From a virus, in IMG/VR virus record IMGVR_UViG_3300025769_000167, positions 1 through 52,621 of that record: 52,621 bases of DNA. One strand, written 5' to 3'. This document shows positions 1 through 8,246 of this stretch, in pieces. A program made the position numbers and the translations under genes. The notes beneath the pieces were generated by a model, which saw nothing but the letters and a program-made list of their open reading frames with translations, did not search any database and was not told the DNA's origin. The stretch's first letter is position 1; each line of letters opens with the position of its first letter.

Positions 1-34
1 TATAAATTCCATAGGAACGATTATAACAGATTAT

Positions 35-337
35 TTATGCAGGTTTTGGATTGTCTGATTTAACTTTAGCTATGTGGTCTTTCCATGTGGTTGTACCATT
101 GACTGCATCTTTATATTGCATATCAAGTTGGTCGCCAATAGAACCATAAGCTTCTTGTCTTTTTTCTATGTAATCAAACTGTTGTTTATGCCATTTACTA
201 TTACCCAAATCAACCTTAGCTTGTGCATAATCAGCATCAGATAATTCTGACCTAACATTATTAACTTGTTTATATAAAGGTTTAGCAGCTTCTATTTCTG
301 CATTAGCTTCAGTTTGTAATTCTTCTTTTGTTGCCAT
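35..337 (-). CDS. Small tail-fibre-associated protein (100 aa)
   Basis: A charged, helical 100-residue protein at the downstream end of the fibre cluster. Its C-terminal half (IGDQLDMQYKDAVNGTTTWKD, about residues 68-88, then a Lys/Pro tail) resembles a small protein that often follows tail-fibre genes in marine phages; its role there is unknown to me. The ATG is preceded by AGGAGAGAT. Module B has no counterpart at the matching place, so it belongs to the variable fibre-tip cassette. The gene is complete, but what lies further downstream is outside the window. Confidence 0.7.
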   Translation of the reverse strand: MATKEELQTEANAEIEAAKPLYKQVNNVRSELSDADYAQAKVDLGNSKWHKQQFDYIEKRQEAYGSIGDQLDMQYKDAVNGTTTWKDHIAKVKSDNPKPA

Positions 338-357
338 ATCTCTCCTATGTTAGCATA

Positions 358-891
358 TTATTCTGATAATAGTTTATACAAAGTAAAAGTTCCACCACTT
401 ATTTGTGTAGCATCTCCACCTATTGCAATGCCATTATGTGCTTCTGCTACTGTATAAACAAATCCTCCAACATTTCCTGCAGGACTTGTATGAGAACTTT
501 CGTATGCAATATCCTGTACAGTAACATAACTAAACTCACTAGAGTTATTAAAATTATACAAATATAAAATGCAACTTGCATCTTCTCCTGTTGCGTTTCC
601 TACTGGTTGAGAACCTTGAAAATACATTTCAGCTCTATTTTCCTGGTTATAATTTTGCGGTGTTGTGTGTGCTCGTATAACATTAGCAGAAAAATCATAG
701 TTACTTGTTGTTTGTTTTGTTGTTGTACCACTAACATCTTTAGTAACTGTATATCTTAGGTAAGCAGTATCTACTGTGTGAGTTATTCCACTAGCTACAA
801 GCATATATACATCATCAGTATTTATACCATCTATTAACACATCAGTAGTGTTAGAAGAAATTGTTGTTGTGTTTACTTGTTCTAATCCCAT
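358..891 (-). CDS. Fibre-tip / receptor-binding protein, paralogue 3 (177 aa)
   Basis: A Ser/Thr/Asn-rich, beta-strand-rich protein with no signal peptide or membrane segment. It ends in GGTFTLYKLLSE, which matches the ends of the two genes upstream of it (ATVYGLKVG and GVFTLYGLKKT), and all three share an N-terminal Thr/Ser/Asn-rich strand and a central AYFYN/LYLYN-like strand. I read the three as tandem paralogues of one short beta-sandwich tail-tip domain. The start overlaps the preceding stop as TAATG. A role in host recognition is inferred from position after the fibre gene and from the cassette being replaced in module B. Confidence 0.6.
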   Translation of the reverse strand: MGLEQVNTTTISSNTTDVLIDGINTDDVYMLVASGITHTVDTAYLRYTVTKDVSGTTTKQTTSNYDFSANVIRAHTTPQNYNQENRAEMYFQGSQPVGNATGEDASCILYLYNFNNSSEFSYVTVQDIAYESSHTSPAGNVGGFVYTVAEAHNGIAIGGDATQISGGTFTLYKLLSE

Positions 892-1406
892 TAACCTACC
901 TTCAATCCATAAACTGTTGCCTGTTCTAAACTAAAATTAGTTGAACCATCTATTAAAAAATTAACTCCTGTTATTGAAACTGCTTGATGTAAAGCTGCAA
1001 CACCTTTTCTACCAACTGTACCTAATGTACTTTGGGAACTATTTTCCCACATAGCAAAGGTATAAGTCGAACTTGAATGAGGATTAAAAACATAAATAAC
1101 AGTTCCATTACCTACTTGTAATGTATCATCATAAGAAACAGCATCTATTAAATCTCCAGTTTTACTACTTGTATTGCCAAAACCACTATAACCTCTAATA
1201 ATTTTTGAAGAGTGGTCATAATCACTATCAGCTACAACTCCTGAACCATCTATAAATCTCATATTTAAATTAGCACTTGCACCACCTGCATCATAATCAA
1301 CTAAAGTTATTTTATATACATCATAATCTGAACTAAAACAATTTGTTATTGAATGATTAGTACCTGAACTAAAAGTATTGTTACTAATTAATTGTAAGTT
1401 ACTCAT
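891..1406 (-). CDS. Fibre-tip / receptor-binding protein, paralogue 2 (171 aa)
   Basis: Second member of the three-gene set. It is beta-rich, has one YDVYKITLVDYD strand near residue 30 comparable to YDVHFLQAHN in the 191-aa paralogue, a YVFNPHSSSTYTF strand matching the YFYN/LYNF strand of its neighbours, and the shared C-terminal ATVYGLKVG end. The ATG overlaps the previous stop as ATGA and the next gene is coupled by TAATG, so the three should be made together, perhaps as parts of one tip complex. Receptor binding is inferred, not shown. Confidence 0.6.
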   Translation of the reverse strand: MSNLQLISNNTFSSGTNHSITNCFSSDYDVYKITLVDYDAGGASANLNMRFIDGSGVVADSDYDHSSKIIRGYSGFGNTSSKTGDLIDAVSYDDTLQVGNGTVIYVFNPHSSSTYTFAMWENSSQSTLGTVGRKGVAALHQAVSITGVNFLIDGSTNFSLEQATVYGLKVG

Positions 1407-1978
1407 GTTTTTTTAAGTCCATACAGGGTAAAAACCCCACTAGCAATATTGCTACCATTAGACATACAAATTCTTATTCCATCAACAGTTGCAGCTTGGT
1501 CATAAAGACCACCACCATAATTAGATTTATATTTTCCATTAACATTAATTGTTGTTGTTTGCATTGTAACAAAACTTTGTTTAGAACTGTCGTGTAAATT
1601 GTAAAAGTAAGCGTATCCATGACCTTTTTCATTTGTTGCGTTACCTTGATTTAAAGTAAAAAATATTTGATTTATATTAGTATCTCTACTGTCATCTGTT
1701 CCACCATCTGCAGAAAGAGTAAATATTGCTCTTTGATAATCACTGTCAGTATCGTATGTACCACCAACAGAAAATCTTATTGCAAACTGTTGGTCATCAG
1801 TAGCATTTTTAATATTGTGTGCTTGTAAAAAATGTACATCATATTCTGAACCTTTAATATTATCAAAATCTACTTCTGTAACATTACTTGTTATTGTTTG
1901 TTTTTCAATAATTTCTAATGCACCTGATGAAGCACCACCTGCTGTGATTAAAGCTCTGGCTACACCTAGTGGAGCCAT
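1403..1978 (-). CDS. Fibre-tip / receptor-binding protein, paralogue 1 (191 aa)
   Basis: First gene after the fibre, coupled to it by TAATG. The N-terminus (MAPLGVARALITAGGASSG) resembles the start of the glycine-rich tip protein that occupies this exact place in module B (MPLGAARFALQGAG), so the two probably share the fibre-attachment segment and differ in the receptor-facing part. The remaining 160 residues form the beta-rich domain ending GVFTLYGLKKT shared with the two downstream paralogues. Likely outermost part of the tail; sugar or protein target unknown. Confidence 0.62.
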   Translation of the reverse strand: MAPLGVARALITAGGASSGALEIIEKQTITSNVTEVDFDNIKGSEYDVHFLQAHNIKNATDDQQFAIRFSVGGTYDTDSDYQRAIFTLSADGGTDDSRDTNINQIFFTLNQGNATNEKGHGYAYFYNLHDSSKQSFVTMQTTTINVNGKYKSNYGGGLYDQAATVDGIRICMSNGSNIASGVFTLYGLKKT

Positions 1979-2934
1979 TATGCAAACGCTAGTTGACTAA
2001 ATAAAAATGGTGTTGTACCTACAAATACAAATGTAAGTATATCTATAGATGCTGCTGCTGTTGATAATGTTAGTCCTGCACCACCGACAGTCTTTGCAGT
2101 AACATCACTACCACCATTAACGCTTACTGCATCTATGTCCATTGTTCTTGAACCTGTTCCATCTTGTGTTACTACTAAAGTAAATGTTGTTACTCCTGTT
2201 GCAGGTACATTTGTAAAATGCAAGTCATCAACTGCAGTAGCAATAGTTAAAGTACCTGTATTACCAAGTGCTAAATCTATTGCAAGGTCTGTTGCTGATG
2301 TAATAACTTGTGATGTTTCATTATAATCTTTTAATACTGCTGCTGATATTGTTTGGTCAGCACCTGTTACAGCACCTGATAAAGTAACAGCACCTAATGT
2401 TTTATTTGTTAGAGTAGCTGTTTCTGCATCAACATAGTTCTTAACTGCTGCTGTTGTAGGTATCTTTGATTCACTATCATTTGATGTAATAGTTTCTGTT
2501 TGTGTAATAATATCTGCAGGATTAATCATAGCGAAGTCTACTGCACCTGCAGCTATTGTTGTCGCTACATCTTGTGTAGCTGAAGCTAATGTACCTGTAA
2601 CATCTCCTGTTAAAGCTACATCATTTATTCTGTCATGTACATCTTCAAAGTGTTGCTTAACTACTGCGAGTCTAACCTTAGTACCTGATGCGTGTGTTGG
2701 ACCACTATTATCACCATCTAAATCTCTGTTAATAGTAGCAGCAGCGTGGTCTGTTCCTGTTGACCAAAAAACTATTTCTCTGCTGTCACTATCAGGGTCT
2801 ATTACAAAATATGCAGGGCTATCTACGCCTGGGTTATCTGCTAAATTCATTGTACCTGTTGGTCCGCCCGCACTTAACTGTGCAGCTAATGTAGTTTCAA
2901 AAGCGTTTACTATATTAGATTCTTGTGCTGTCAT
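1978..2934 (-). CDS. Tail fibre protein, module A (318 aa)
   Basis: Fibre-like protein with an N-terminal attachment segment (MTAQESNIVNAFETTLAAQL), Ala/Thr-rich repeats such as ALTGDVTGTLASATQDVATT near residue 105, a KIPTTAAVKNYVDAETATL helix near residue 160 and NKTLGAVTLSGAVTGADQ, all typical of phage fibre shafts. The C-terminal third is beta-rich and more diverged from the 319-aa copy at 44788-45747, while the first about 200 residues are nearly the same. GGAGAAG lies just before the ATG. The short gap upstream holds a TATAAT box conserved in both modules, so an internal promoter is possible. Confidence 0.8.
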   Translation of the reverse strand: MTAQESNIVNAFETTLAAQLSAGGPTGTMNLADNPGVDSPAYFVIDPDSDSREIVFWSTGTDHAAATINRDLDGDNSGPTHASGTKVRLAVVKQHFEDVHDRINDVALTGDVTGTLASATQDVATTIAAGAVDFAMINPADIITQTETITSNDSESKIPTTAAVKNYVDAETATLTNKTLGAVTLSGAVTGADQTISAAVLKDYNETSQVITSATDLAIDLALGNTGTLTIATAVDDLHFTNVPATGVTTFTLVVTQDGTGSRTMDIDAVSVNGGSDVTAKTVGGAGLTLSTAAASIDILTFVFVGTTPFLFSQLAFA

Positions 2935-2958
2935 TCTTCTCCATTATATACTATTTTT

Positions 2959-4881
2959 TTATCCAAATCTCATTATTCCAAAACCATTTACTCCAGGTAC
3001 ATTACCTGATGTAACTTGGCTAAAGGTCTCTTGTCTTGTACCTCTGACAGTTAGTATAGCATATTGTGTGACGCTGCCAACATTTGGATTACTTTGTATT
3101 GGGTAGCTTATCTTTTCTACAACACCTCTAACTATCTCAGCAGGGTCATATAGTTCTAAAGTTATAGCAGCTCCTTCTTTTTCTTTTAAAGATTGATAAA
3201 TAGTTTCACCTAAATTCTTAACAAGGATTGGTTTTCTGTATGGTCTCTCTACTCTATCAGATATGTTTACTGGTATCTGTATAACTATAAGCTCTGGTCT
3301 TGCTAATGCTCTTACTTTAAATGCTTTAAACTTAGGAGAGTTAATTTGATTAGGAGATTTTAAAACAACTTTTGCTACAACATATCTTGCTACCCTTTGT
3401 AGCTGTACTGCTTCTTCACCTACTCCTGATAAAACGTTAACTTCTAAATCCCAAGTACTATCAGTACTATCGTTAATAGATTCGTACTTATTTGATAAAT
3501 GTAATTCTACAGTATTGCTATCTGATAACTCTTCCACCTCAAGACTTGCTTCTACAAACTGTTTATTTTCCGCAGTGAAGAAATCTGCAGGGGGTGCTAT
3601 AAGAAAACCTTCCTGTTCATATATAGATGTTTGGTTATATACACCATCTGAACTTACAGTAAACAAAAACTTTTCATTAAGACTTACTATATTATGCACA
3701 GCTCCACCTGCACTAGCTTTATAATACCTAGCTATACCTGATGTAGGTAGATAATATCTCCATAGAAAACTTGTACTAGCTGTTTCTTTTACACCTATGT
3801 AAACACTATCCCTAGTAGTAAACAAAGCGTTAGGTGAGTTATCTTGACTGTCTACGTCCCATTGTTTTATTAATTGATTTTGTGTCAAGATATATAAATC
3901 ATCTGCGACTGTTAGAGTTGCACGGTATAATCTTCCTATGACTTTAGTACCTGTCTGTACTTCTTTAGTTCCATAAAAGACTATACCCTGTGACTCTACT
4001 ATGCAAGTAGGTTGCTCTCCTGATATTTCTGTCTGCCCCTTAGCAGTAAATGTTCCAGCAACATCTTTGATTGAATAGATTCTACCATCAGTAGCAGTTG
4101 CTAATACTACAGCTCCTGCATCTGTTACATCTGTAAAGCTTTGTCCTGAAGGCAATGTTATTATTGCAGAGCCAACAGTTGTAGCTCCATCATAGGAATG
4201 TATTGAACTCCCTATAGTAACTAAGAACTGACCTTTTACTGAAAATATTTTATCATAAATAGCAGCAGACATTTTTTGAGTAGAGGTGCCACCACTTGTC
4301 AGTGTTTCTATTTCACCTGCTGAACCATTGTTAGCTGTTATATAAAGTAAGTCACCATGTGCAGCTAAACCTTTTATCTGATAACCTGCAGTTAAACCTT
4401 CAGTAACTGGACTCCAGTTAGCACCACCATCATCTGACTTGTATAATGTTACATCATCAGATACATATATCCTTGTACCTACTACTGTCATATGATTTAC
4501 AGCAGAAGATAATGCTTGACCTTTTTCTGTAGTGTGTAGTAACTGTACATTGTATCCCTTACCTAAGTCTGTATTAAAAACATCTACACCTTGGCTATCC
4601 CAGAATCTTCTTACATCATCTGGTTTACCATTAGCCTTATGTGCTGAGTCTAAGTTAGAACCACCACTAAAATCATTCCTAGAATATATACGTCCTAAGT
4701 TAGATGTAAAGTCTTCAGGGTTTTGTCTGACGTTAACTCCAGCATCCTGGACTTCTGATGACTGTATAGTCATCTCCCTACCACTACCTATAGCACTTCT
4801 ATATAATTGATTGTCTATACGAAAGTCATAACCTTTTCTTTTAGGGTTATTTTCTTCTGCTTGCGTAGTAAGTCTAGGCAT
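2959..4881 (-). CDS. Tail tube/nozzle-like protein with beta-propeller repeats, module A (640 aa)
   Basis: A large beta-rich structural protein. Residues about 110-320 contain repeated short blades, including a BNR-like LYKSDDGGANWSPVT and recurring LYITANNG, IYSIKD and FYGTKE strands, which suggest a propeller. The C-terminal 150 residues (ISDRVERPYRKPILVKNLGE, then a stretch ending in LTVRGTRQE) form a separate domain. In podoviruses the tail nozzle (T7 gp12) contains a propeller and follows an adaptor gene, as here, so a nozzle or tail-hub role is the best guess. The paralogue at 45772-47694 has the same length and is about 85-90 percent identical by eye. Confidence 0.65.
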   Translation of the reverse strand: MPRLTTQAEENNPKRKGYDFRIDNQLYRSAIGSGREMTIQSSEVQDAGVNVRQNPEDFTSNLGRIYSRNDFSGGSNLDSAHKANGKPDDVRRFWDSQGVDVFNTDLGKGYNVQLLHTTEKGQALSSAVNHMTVVGTRIYVSDDVTLYKSDDGGANWSPVTEGLTAGYQIKGLAAHGDLLYITANNGSAGEIETLTSGGTSTQKMSAAIYDKIFSVKGQFLVTIGSSIHSYDGATTVGSAIITLPSGQSFTDVTDAGAVVLATATDGRIYSIKDVAGTFTAKGQTEISGEQPTCIVESQGIVFYGTKEVQTGTKVIGRLYRATLTVADDLYILTQNQLIKQWDVDSQDNSPNALFTTRDSVYIGVKETASTSFLWRYYLPTSGIARYYKASAGGAVHNIVSLNEKFLFTVSSDGVYNQTSIYEQEGFLIAPPADFFTAENKQFVEASLEVEELSDSNTVELHLSNKYESINDSTDSTWDLEVNVLSGVGEEAVQLQRVARYVVAKVVLKSPNQINSPKFKAFKVRALARPELIVIQIPVNISDRVERPYRKPILVKNLGETIYQSLKEKEGAAITLELYDPAEIVRGVVEKISYPIQSNPNVGSVTQYAILTVRGTRQETFSQVTSGNVPGVNGFGIMRFG

Positions 4882-5873
4882 TAACTGTATGCTATCTTAT
4901 TAACAGTTACTGGTTCAGGGTACCTAGCTCTTAAATCCTTTCGTGCTTGTGTTATCAAAGCAGTTTGGTACTGGAGTAAAGAGTTTCTTATTGTTGATGC
5001 AGAGTTAACAGGAAATGTATTTACACTCATTTGGTCTGTTATATAGTCTGCTGTAGCTGTTGGTATATCTCTACCTGATATTAGTTGAGCTGCTACTCCT
5101 GTCATAATAATAGGTTCGTACTCGTCCTCTAAACCTACTGTAGCTAGAGTATCATCTTCTTGTGTAGGAGTTACAAACTTCTTTTTAAATGTAACAAATA
5201 CAGTATGACCTGAAGCAACACTGTAAAACTGAATTGCTTTAACATTATCAGGACCATTGTTACTATAAGTAATTGTTTGAGAGGCACCGTCATCATCTGT
5301 GTATGTAAAAGGATTTGGTAAATCTATTAACTCACATGAAACACCAGAGAATACTGTACCTGTTTCATCTGAGCCTGCAGAAAAGTTTGTGTTTTGTGAT
5401 ATAGATTTAATTGGTGCTATCAAATGATTATCAGTAGAACCACTAAGAGGTACGTAACCTACCTTAGCTACTATTGATTTAGTTTCTACTGCAAATAAAG
5501 TTGGATATAAATTTTTAATCTGGTCACACACTGCATCAAAAACATTCTTACGTGGAAAGACAGGAGAAATTTTAATTACTTTATCTGCAACATGTATAGC
5601 TGCTGTAGTACCTAATACTCCTCTATCAACAGTTACTTTATTGTTTACAGTATCTAAAGATTTACACCTCATTAATTCTTGTTCACACTCAATGATAGTT
5701 CCTGCATCCATTGCATCTTCTTCTTCTTGTGTTAACAAATCTCCATTAAAAATTATTTCAGTTACTGATGCATTAACCTCAGTCTTTAATGTTGTGTAAG
5801 ATTGTAAATCATCCATAGGTTCTAAGTATTCCCTATAGACTCTATTAACTAAGTCACTTATTTTTTGACTCAT
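4881..5873 (-). CDS. Head-to-tail adaptor-like protein, module A (330 aa)
   Basis: Begins with LVNRVYREYLEPMDD and then alternates helices and beta segments: LLTQEEEDAMDAGTIIECE near 45-63, DAVCDQIKNLYPTLFAVET near 115-133 and a C-terminal RKDLRARYPEP. Position between capsid-associated genes and the propeller-like tail protein, plus size, fits a podovirus adaptor / tail tubular A role or a tail-completion protein. This is inferred from gene order, not from a recognised motif. TAATG couples it to both neighbours. The module B copy is 334 aa, with most differences in the middle domain. Confidence 0.5.
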   Translation of the reverse strand: MSQKISDLVNRVYREYLEPMDDLQSYTTLKTEVNASVTEIIFNGDLLTQEEEDAMDAGTIIECEQELMRCKSLDTVNNKVTVDRGVLGTTAAIHVADKVIKISPVFPRKNVFDAVCDQIKNLYPTLFAVETKSIVAKVGYVPLSGSTDNHLIAPIKSISQNTNFSAGSDETGTVFSGVSCELIDLPNPFTYTDDDGASQTITYSNNGPDNVKAIQFYSVASGHTVFVTFKKKFVTPTQEDDTLATVGLEDEYEPIIMTGVAAQLISGRDIPTATADYITDQMSVNTFPVNSASTIRNSLLQYQTALITQARKDLRARYPEPVTVNKIAYS

Positions 5874-6058
5874 TACGCTGCTCCTTCTTCAACTAATGAT
5901 GTAGCAAAGATTGCTTGACCAAAGCTACCTAATGCAAACCATCCATCATTGGCTGTATTGTTTGGATTAACAATAGGGAACGAAGGTTCTAATGGTTGGT
6001 CAGGAATACTTTCTATATTAAGATTTCTTCCCTCTTTTAATATTAAGAGCATACTCAT
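5873..6058 (-). CDS. Small conserved structural-module protein, module A (61 aa)
   Basis: Unrecognised 61-residue protein. The N-terminus MSMLLILKEGR is identical in the module B copy (48698-48892), and both have a C-terminal LGSFGQAIFA / MAMFGQSHFA segment; the middle is free to vary. The start has AGGAGATACTT upstream. It sits between the capsid-associated 109-aa gene and the adaptor candidate in both modules, so a minor virion or assembly role is likely but unproven. Confidence 0.6.
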   Translation of the reverse strand: MSMLLILKEGRNLNIESIPDQPLEPSFPIVNPNNTANDGWFALGSFGQAIFATSLVEEGAA

Positions 6059-6067
6059 AAGTATCTC

Positions 6068-6397
6068 CTAACTGTGTCTAAAGTGTAATACTATTTCTCT
6101 ATCTGCTGCTTCGGTACCATTAGATGTAACTCTAATGTATCCATTGCTAGCAAAAGCCCAGCCACTAGGGTCTACTCTTACTACATCTCCTGCTGAAACA
6201 GTGTAACTTACTTCAGTACCATCTGTTTCTTTTACGTCTAACCATGTAGTATTGTCCATTGAAAAATCAAATGTGATTGCAGAACCTGTCATAGCTGCAG
6301 GAAACTGTACACCACAGAGAAGCATTCCATCTGTTTGTACACCTAAGCTGTCATTGTTATCTGCTGAAACATCTATTAAAGCTAATTTACTTATCAT
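6068..6397 (-). CDS. Capsid-associated beta-rich protein, possible decoration protein, module A (109 aa)
   Basis: A compact all-beta protein directly after the capsid gene. It has SAITFDFSMDNTTWLDVKET near 39-58, VSAGDVVRVDPSGW near 67-80 and ends IVLHFRHS. Small beta proteins just downstream of a capsid gene are often capsid decoration or cement proteins, which is the reason for this guess. The paralogue at 48901-49233 is about 90 percent identical. Separation from the capsid gene by a conserved hairpin suggests a different expression level. Confidence 0.55.
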   Translation of the reverse strand: MISKLALIDVSADNNDSLGVQTDGMLLCGVQFPAAMTGSAITFDFSMDNTTWLDVKETDGTEVSYTVSAGDVVRVDPSGWAFASNGYIRVTSNGTEAADREIVLHFRHS

Positions 6398-6422
6398 ATC
6401 TTCCTTACTATAGCAGAAGAAA

Positions 6423-6446
6423 AGAGTGGAGGTGGAGTTCCACTCT
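6423..6446 (-). terminator. Hairpin after capsid gene, module A
   Basis: Eight-pair stem with an 8-nt loop between the capsid stop and the 109-aa start, read on the minus strand, followed by a short T run (TTTTC). The same loop occurs in module B at 49259-49282, with one paired position changed A-U to G-C and another changed A-U to G-U. These changes preserve pairing only in the minus-strand transcript. Likely a partial terminator or 3'-end stabiliser that sets capsid mRNA above downstream mRNA. Confidence 0.65.
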
Positions 6447-6462
6447 AATCTTCAATATTAAA

Positions 6463-7587
6463 TTATGCTACTGACTGAATCTTGCAGTGATATGAAGGAG
6501 GTCCGAACTCGAATCCCATCTCCATATAAATTGCTTTACCAATTCTAGCGTTGGCATCTTGGTCTATGTCACGAACAAACATTGTTCCATATCCTGGGAT
6601 ATTTGTAAACACTGTTTGAATGTAAGCTAAGTCCAAGATAAAAGCAGAACCTGCAGGCATGATATCAGGGTCAATAACCATTAGTCCTATTGAACCAAAT
6701 GGTGTAATGATTGTATCGATATCGACACCAGCAACATTTCTATCTCTAGGAATAATTGTTCCTGCTATGTCAACTGTACCTTTAACAAGTTCATTGTTAA
6801 GGTCTAGTAATTGCTTTGGACTCACGCAGAGTACTGGTTGAGACATTGGTGCATGGTTGTCATACATTCTCTTTAAAGCACCTGAAATGGTTTTAAAGGA
6901 TATGACTTGTGATGCTCCAGTTCCGTCACCATCTACGTCATTGTAGTAACAGTTACCACCTAATGGGTTAACTGCTGCAGCATTGTTGGCGTTCTTGTTT
7001 ATGGTAATCCATACATCAAGACCATACATTTCTCTAGTTCCTGAACCAGGTGATGTGTTTGCACCATCTGAGAAAGAACCATTGAATGCAAACCACTCAA
7101 CTTCTCTTGCTACTTTTTCCATTGCTTTTTCCATTTGGAAAGCAAATTCGTCTGCCACTGGGCTACCACCAAAAAGAGCCAATTTATCACCAGCTGTGTT
7201 GCCACCTGTTCCATTGGAAAAGTTTGCAGCGTTTGCTGATAGGTCGAAAGGATTTTGGTTTTGGGTAGATGCCAAAGCGGTATATGTCATTTGTACACCC
7301 TTGTGGAAAATCTGAGTTACATATGTGTATGCAGCTCTATCTCTTCCAAGATATTCTGTTGGTGCATTACCTTCTTGTGCCTTAGTTGGTTCTGAAGAAA
7401 CGGTTGCATTATCTTCTACTTGGACTTGCCAAAATGTAGAGTTCAATACTTTACCGCCATTCAAACCACCAACTGCACTAAGCAAAGGTGTTCTTTGACC
7501 ACCGACTTTAAACAATTCACCAGTGAAGTTATTAATCTGTTGGGCATAAATAGGTGCTGTTGCACTTAATCCACTTATACTTGCCAT
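6463..7587 (-). CDS. Major capsid protein, module A (374 aa)
   Basis: Capsid subunit of the HK97 fold. The layout matches the SU10-like / DUF5309 capsid family: an N-terminal YAQQINNFTGELFKVGGQRTP arm, a long helix-rich segment with EKAMEKVAREVEWFAFNGSF near 150-170, and a C-terminal domain with LMVIDPDIMPAG, FILDLAYIQ, GKAIYMEMGFEFGPPSYHCKI. Length is normal for the family. It follows the scaffold gene and is preceded by GGAGAAGATAAC. The module B copy (49299-50417) is close to 88 percent identical by eye and differs mainly in residues 1-10 and in two short loops near 120 and 210. Confidence 0.9.
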   Translation of the reverse strand: MASISGLSATAPIYAQQINNFTGELFKVGGQRTPLLSAVGGLNGGKVLNSTFWQVQVEDNATVSSEPTKAQEGNAPTEYLGRDRAAYTYVTQIFHKGVQMTYTALASTQNQNPFDLSANAANFSNGTGGNTAGDKLALFGGSPVADEFAFQMEKAMEKVAREVEWFAFNGSFSDGANTSPGSGTREMYGLDVWITINKNANNAAAVNPLGGNCYYNDVDGDGTGASQVISFKTISGALKRMYDNHAPMSQPVLCVSPKQLLDLNNELVKGTVDIAGTIIPRDRNVAGVDIDTIITPFGSIGLMVIDPDIMPAGSAFILDLAYIQTVFTNIPGYGTMFVRDIDQDANARIGKAIYMEMGFEFGPPSYHCKIQSVA

Positions 7588-7612
7588 TGTTATCTTCTCC
7601 TATTATAAATTA

Positions 7613-8080
7613 TTACTTGTCTTCTTTAAGAGTTTCCATCATACGCAACTTAGCGTTAATAGAATCTCCTACTTTTGTGTTGGAATCTGTTACAAATTTC
7701 ATAAACTCATCTCCTATGTTTTGTGGATTTGAATTTACACCAAGTTTATTGAGCTGCTCTACACGTGATTGAGCTTCTACTACATTAGAAGTAAGGTTGT
7801 TGCTAGGCTGTTCAGAACTACTAACTTCTCCAAACTCTTGAGCAACAAAGTCTTTGACTCCATCAACAGTAACATCACCTTCATAGAGTTTTACCACAGC
7901 TTTACCTATGCCCTTCTCTGCATTAAGTCCTAATGAACTTAACGCTGAGTTCATAGCATCGGCTTTAAACTGTCTGTTTTCAGCTTTAAGCTTTTTAAAC
8001 TCTTCTCTAAGTTGTTTGATATTATCTGTTGGTTCGTCCACTATTGTAGTTTCCTCAACTTGTTCTGTATTTTTTTCCAT
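7613..8080 (-). CDS. Capsid scaffold / assembly protein, module A (155 aa)
   Basis: Acidic coiled-coil protein directly upstream of the capsid gene. The coil IKQLREEFKKLKAENRQFKAD covers about residues 20-40, and the C-terminus SINAKLRMMETLK is conserved in the module B copy, as expected for the capsid-binding end of a scaffold. The reading frame stays open upstream to 8176, but the ATG at 8080 is chosen because GATGGAG lies 7-8 nt before it, the module B gene has the matching start, and the upstream part is the conserved untranslated leader. Confidence 0.8.
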   Translation of the reverse strand: MEKNTEQVEETTIVDEPTDNIKQLREEFKKLKAENRQFKADAMNSALSSLGLNAEKGIGKAVVKLYEGDVTVDGVKDFVAQEFGEVSSSEQPSNNLTSNVVEAQSRVEQLNKLGVNSNPQNIGDEFMKFVTDSNTKVGDSINAKLRMMETLKEDK

Positions 8081-8174
8081 ATTTTTTCTCCATCTTTTCT
8101 CTAGCATATTAAATTCCATAACATTAATCGCTAGGTAATTAAAAGGAATTTTCACAAGGGTTTGCGAATAACAC

Positions 8175-8197
8175 ATAACGCACCTCGGCAGCGTTAT
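8175..8197 (-). promoter_or_regulatory. Capsid-operon leader hairpin, module A
   Basis: In the minus-strand leader of the scaffold-capsid transcript, ATAACGC and GCGTTAT form a perfect 7-pair stem around the 9-nt loop TGCCGAGGT. The matching module B hairpin (51007-51029) has one compensatory G-C to A-U change and two changes to G-U pairs; all seven pairs remain possible on the minus strand only. Flanking CGAT and a downstream ACCTTGTGAAA-like stretch are also conserved. It may control translation or stability, or be an RNA-protein binding site. Confidence 0.65.
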
Positions 8198-8246
8198 CGA
8201 ATTGTGTGTGACCCTATTCTAAGCGGAACTCACCACGCTACTATAT

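Noticed and set aside
6500-6530. tRNA T-arm-like GATTCGAG sequence
   Set aside because: Lies in the capsid coding sequence, with no cloverleaf around it; no tRNA found in the window.
8081-8176. N-terminal extension of the module A scaffold frame
   Set aside because: The extension is the conserved untranslated leader; its reading frame is not conserved in module B.
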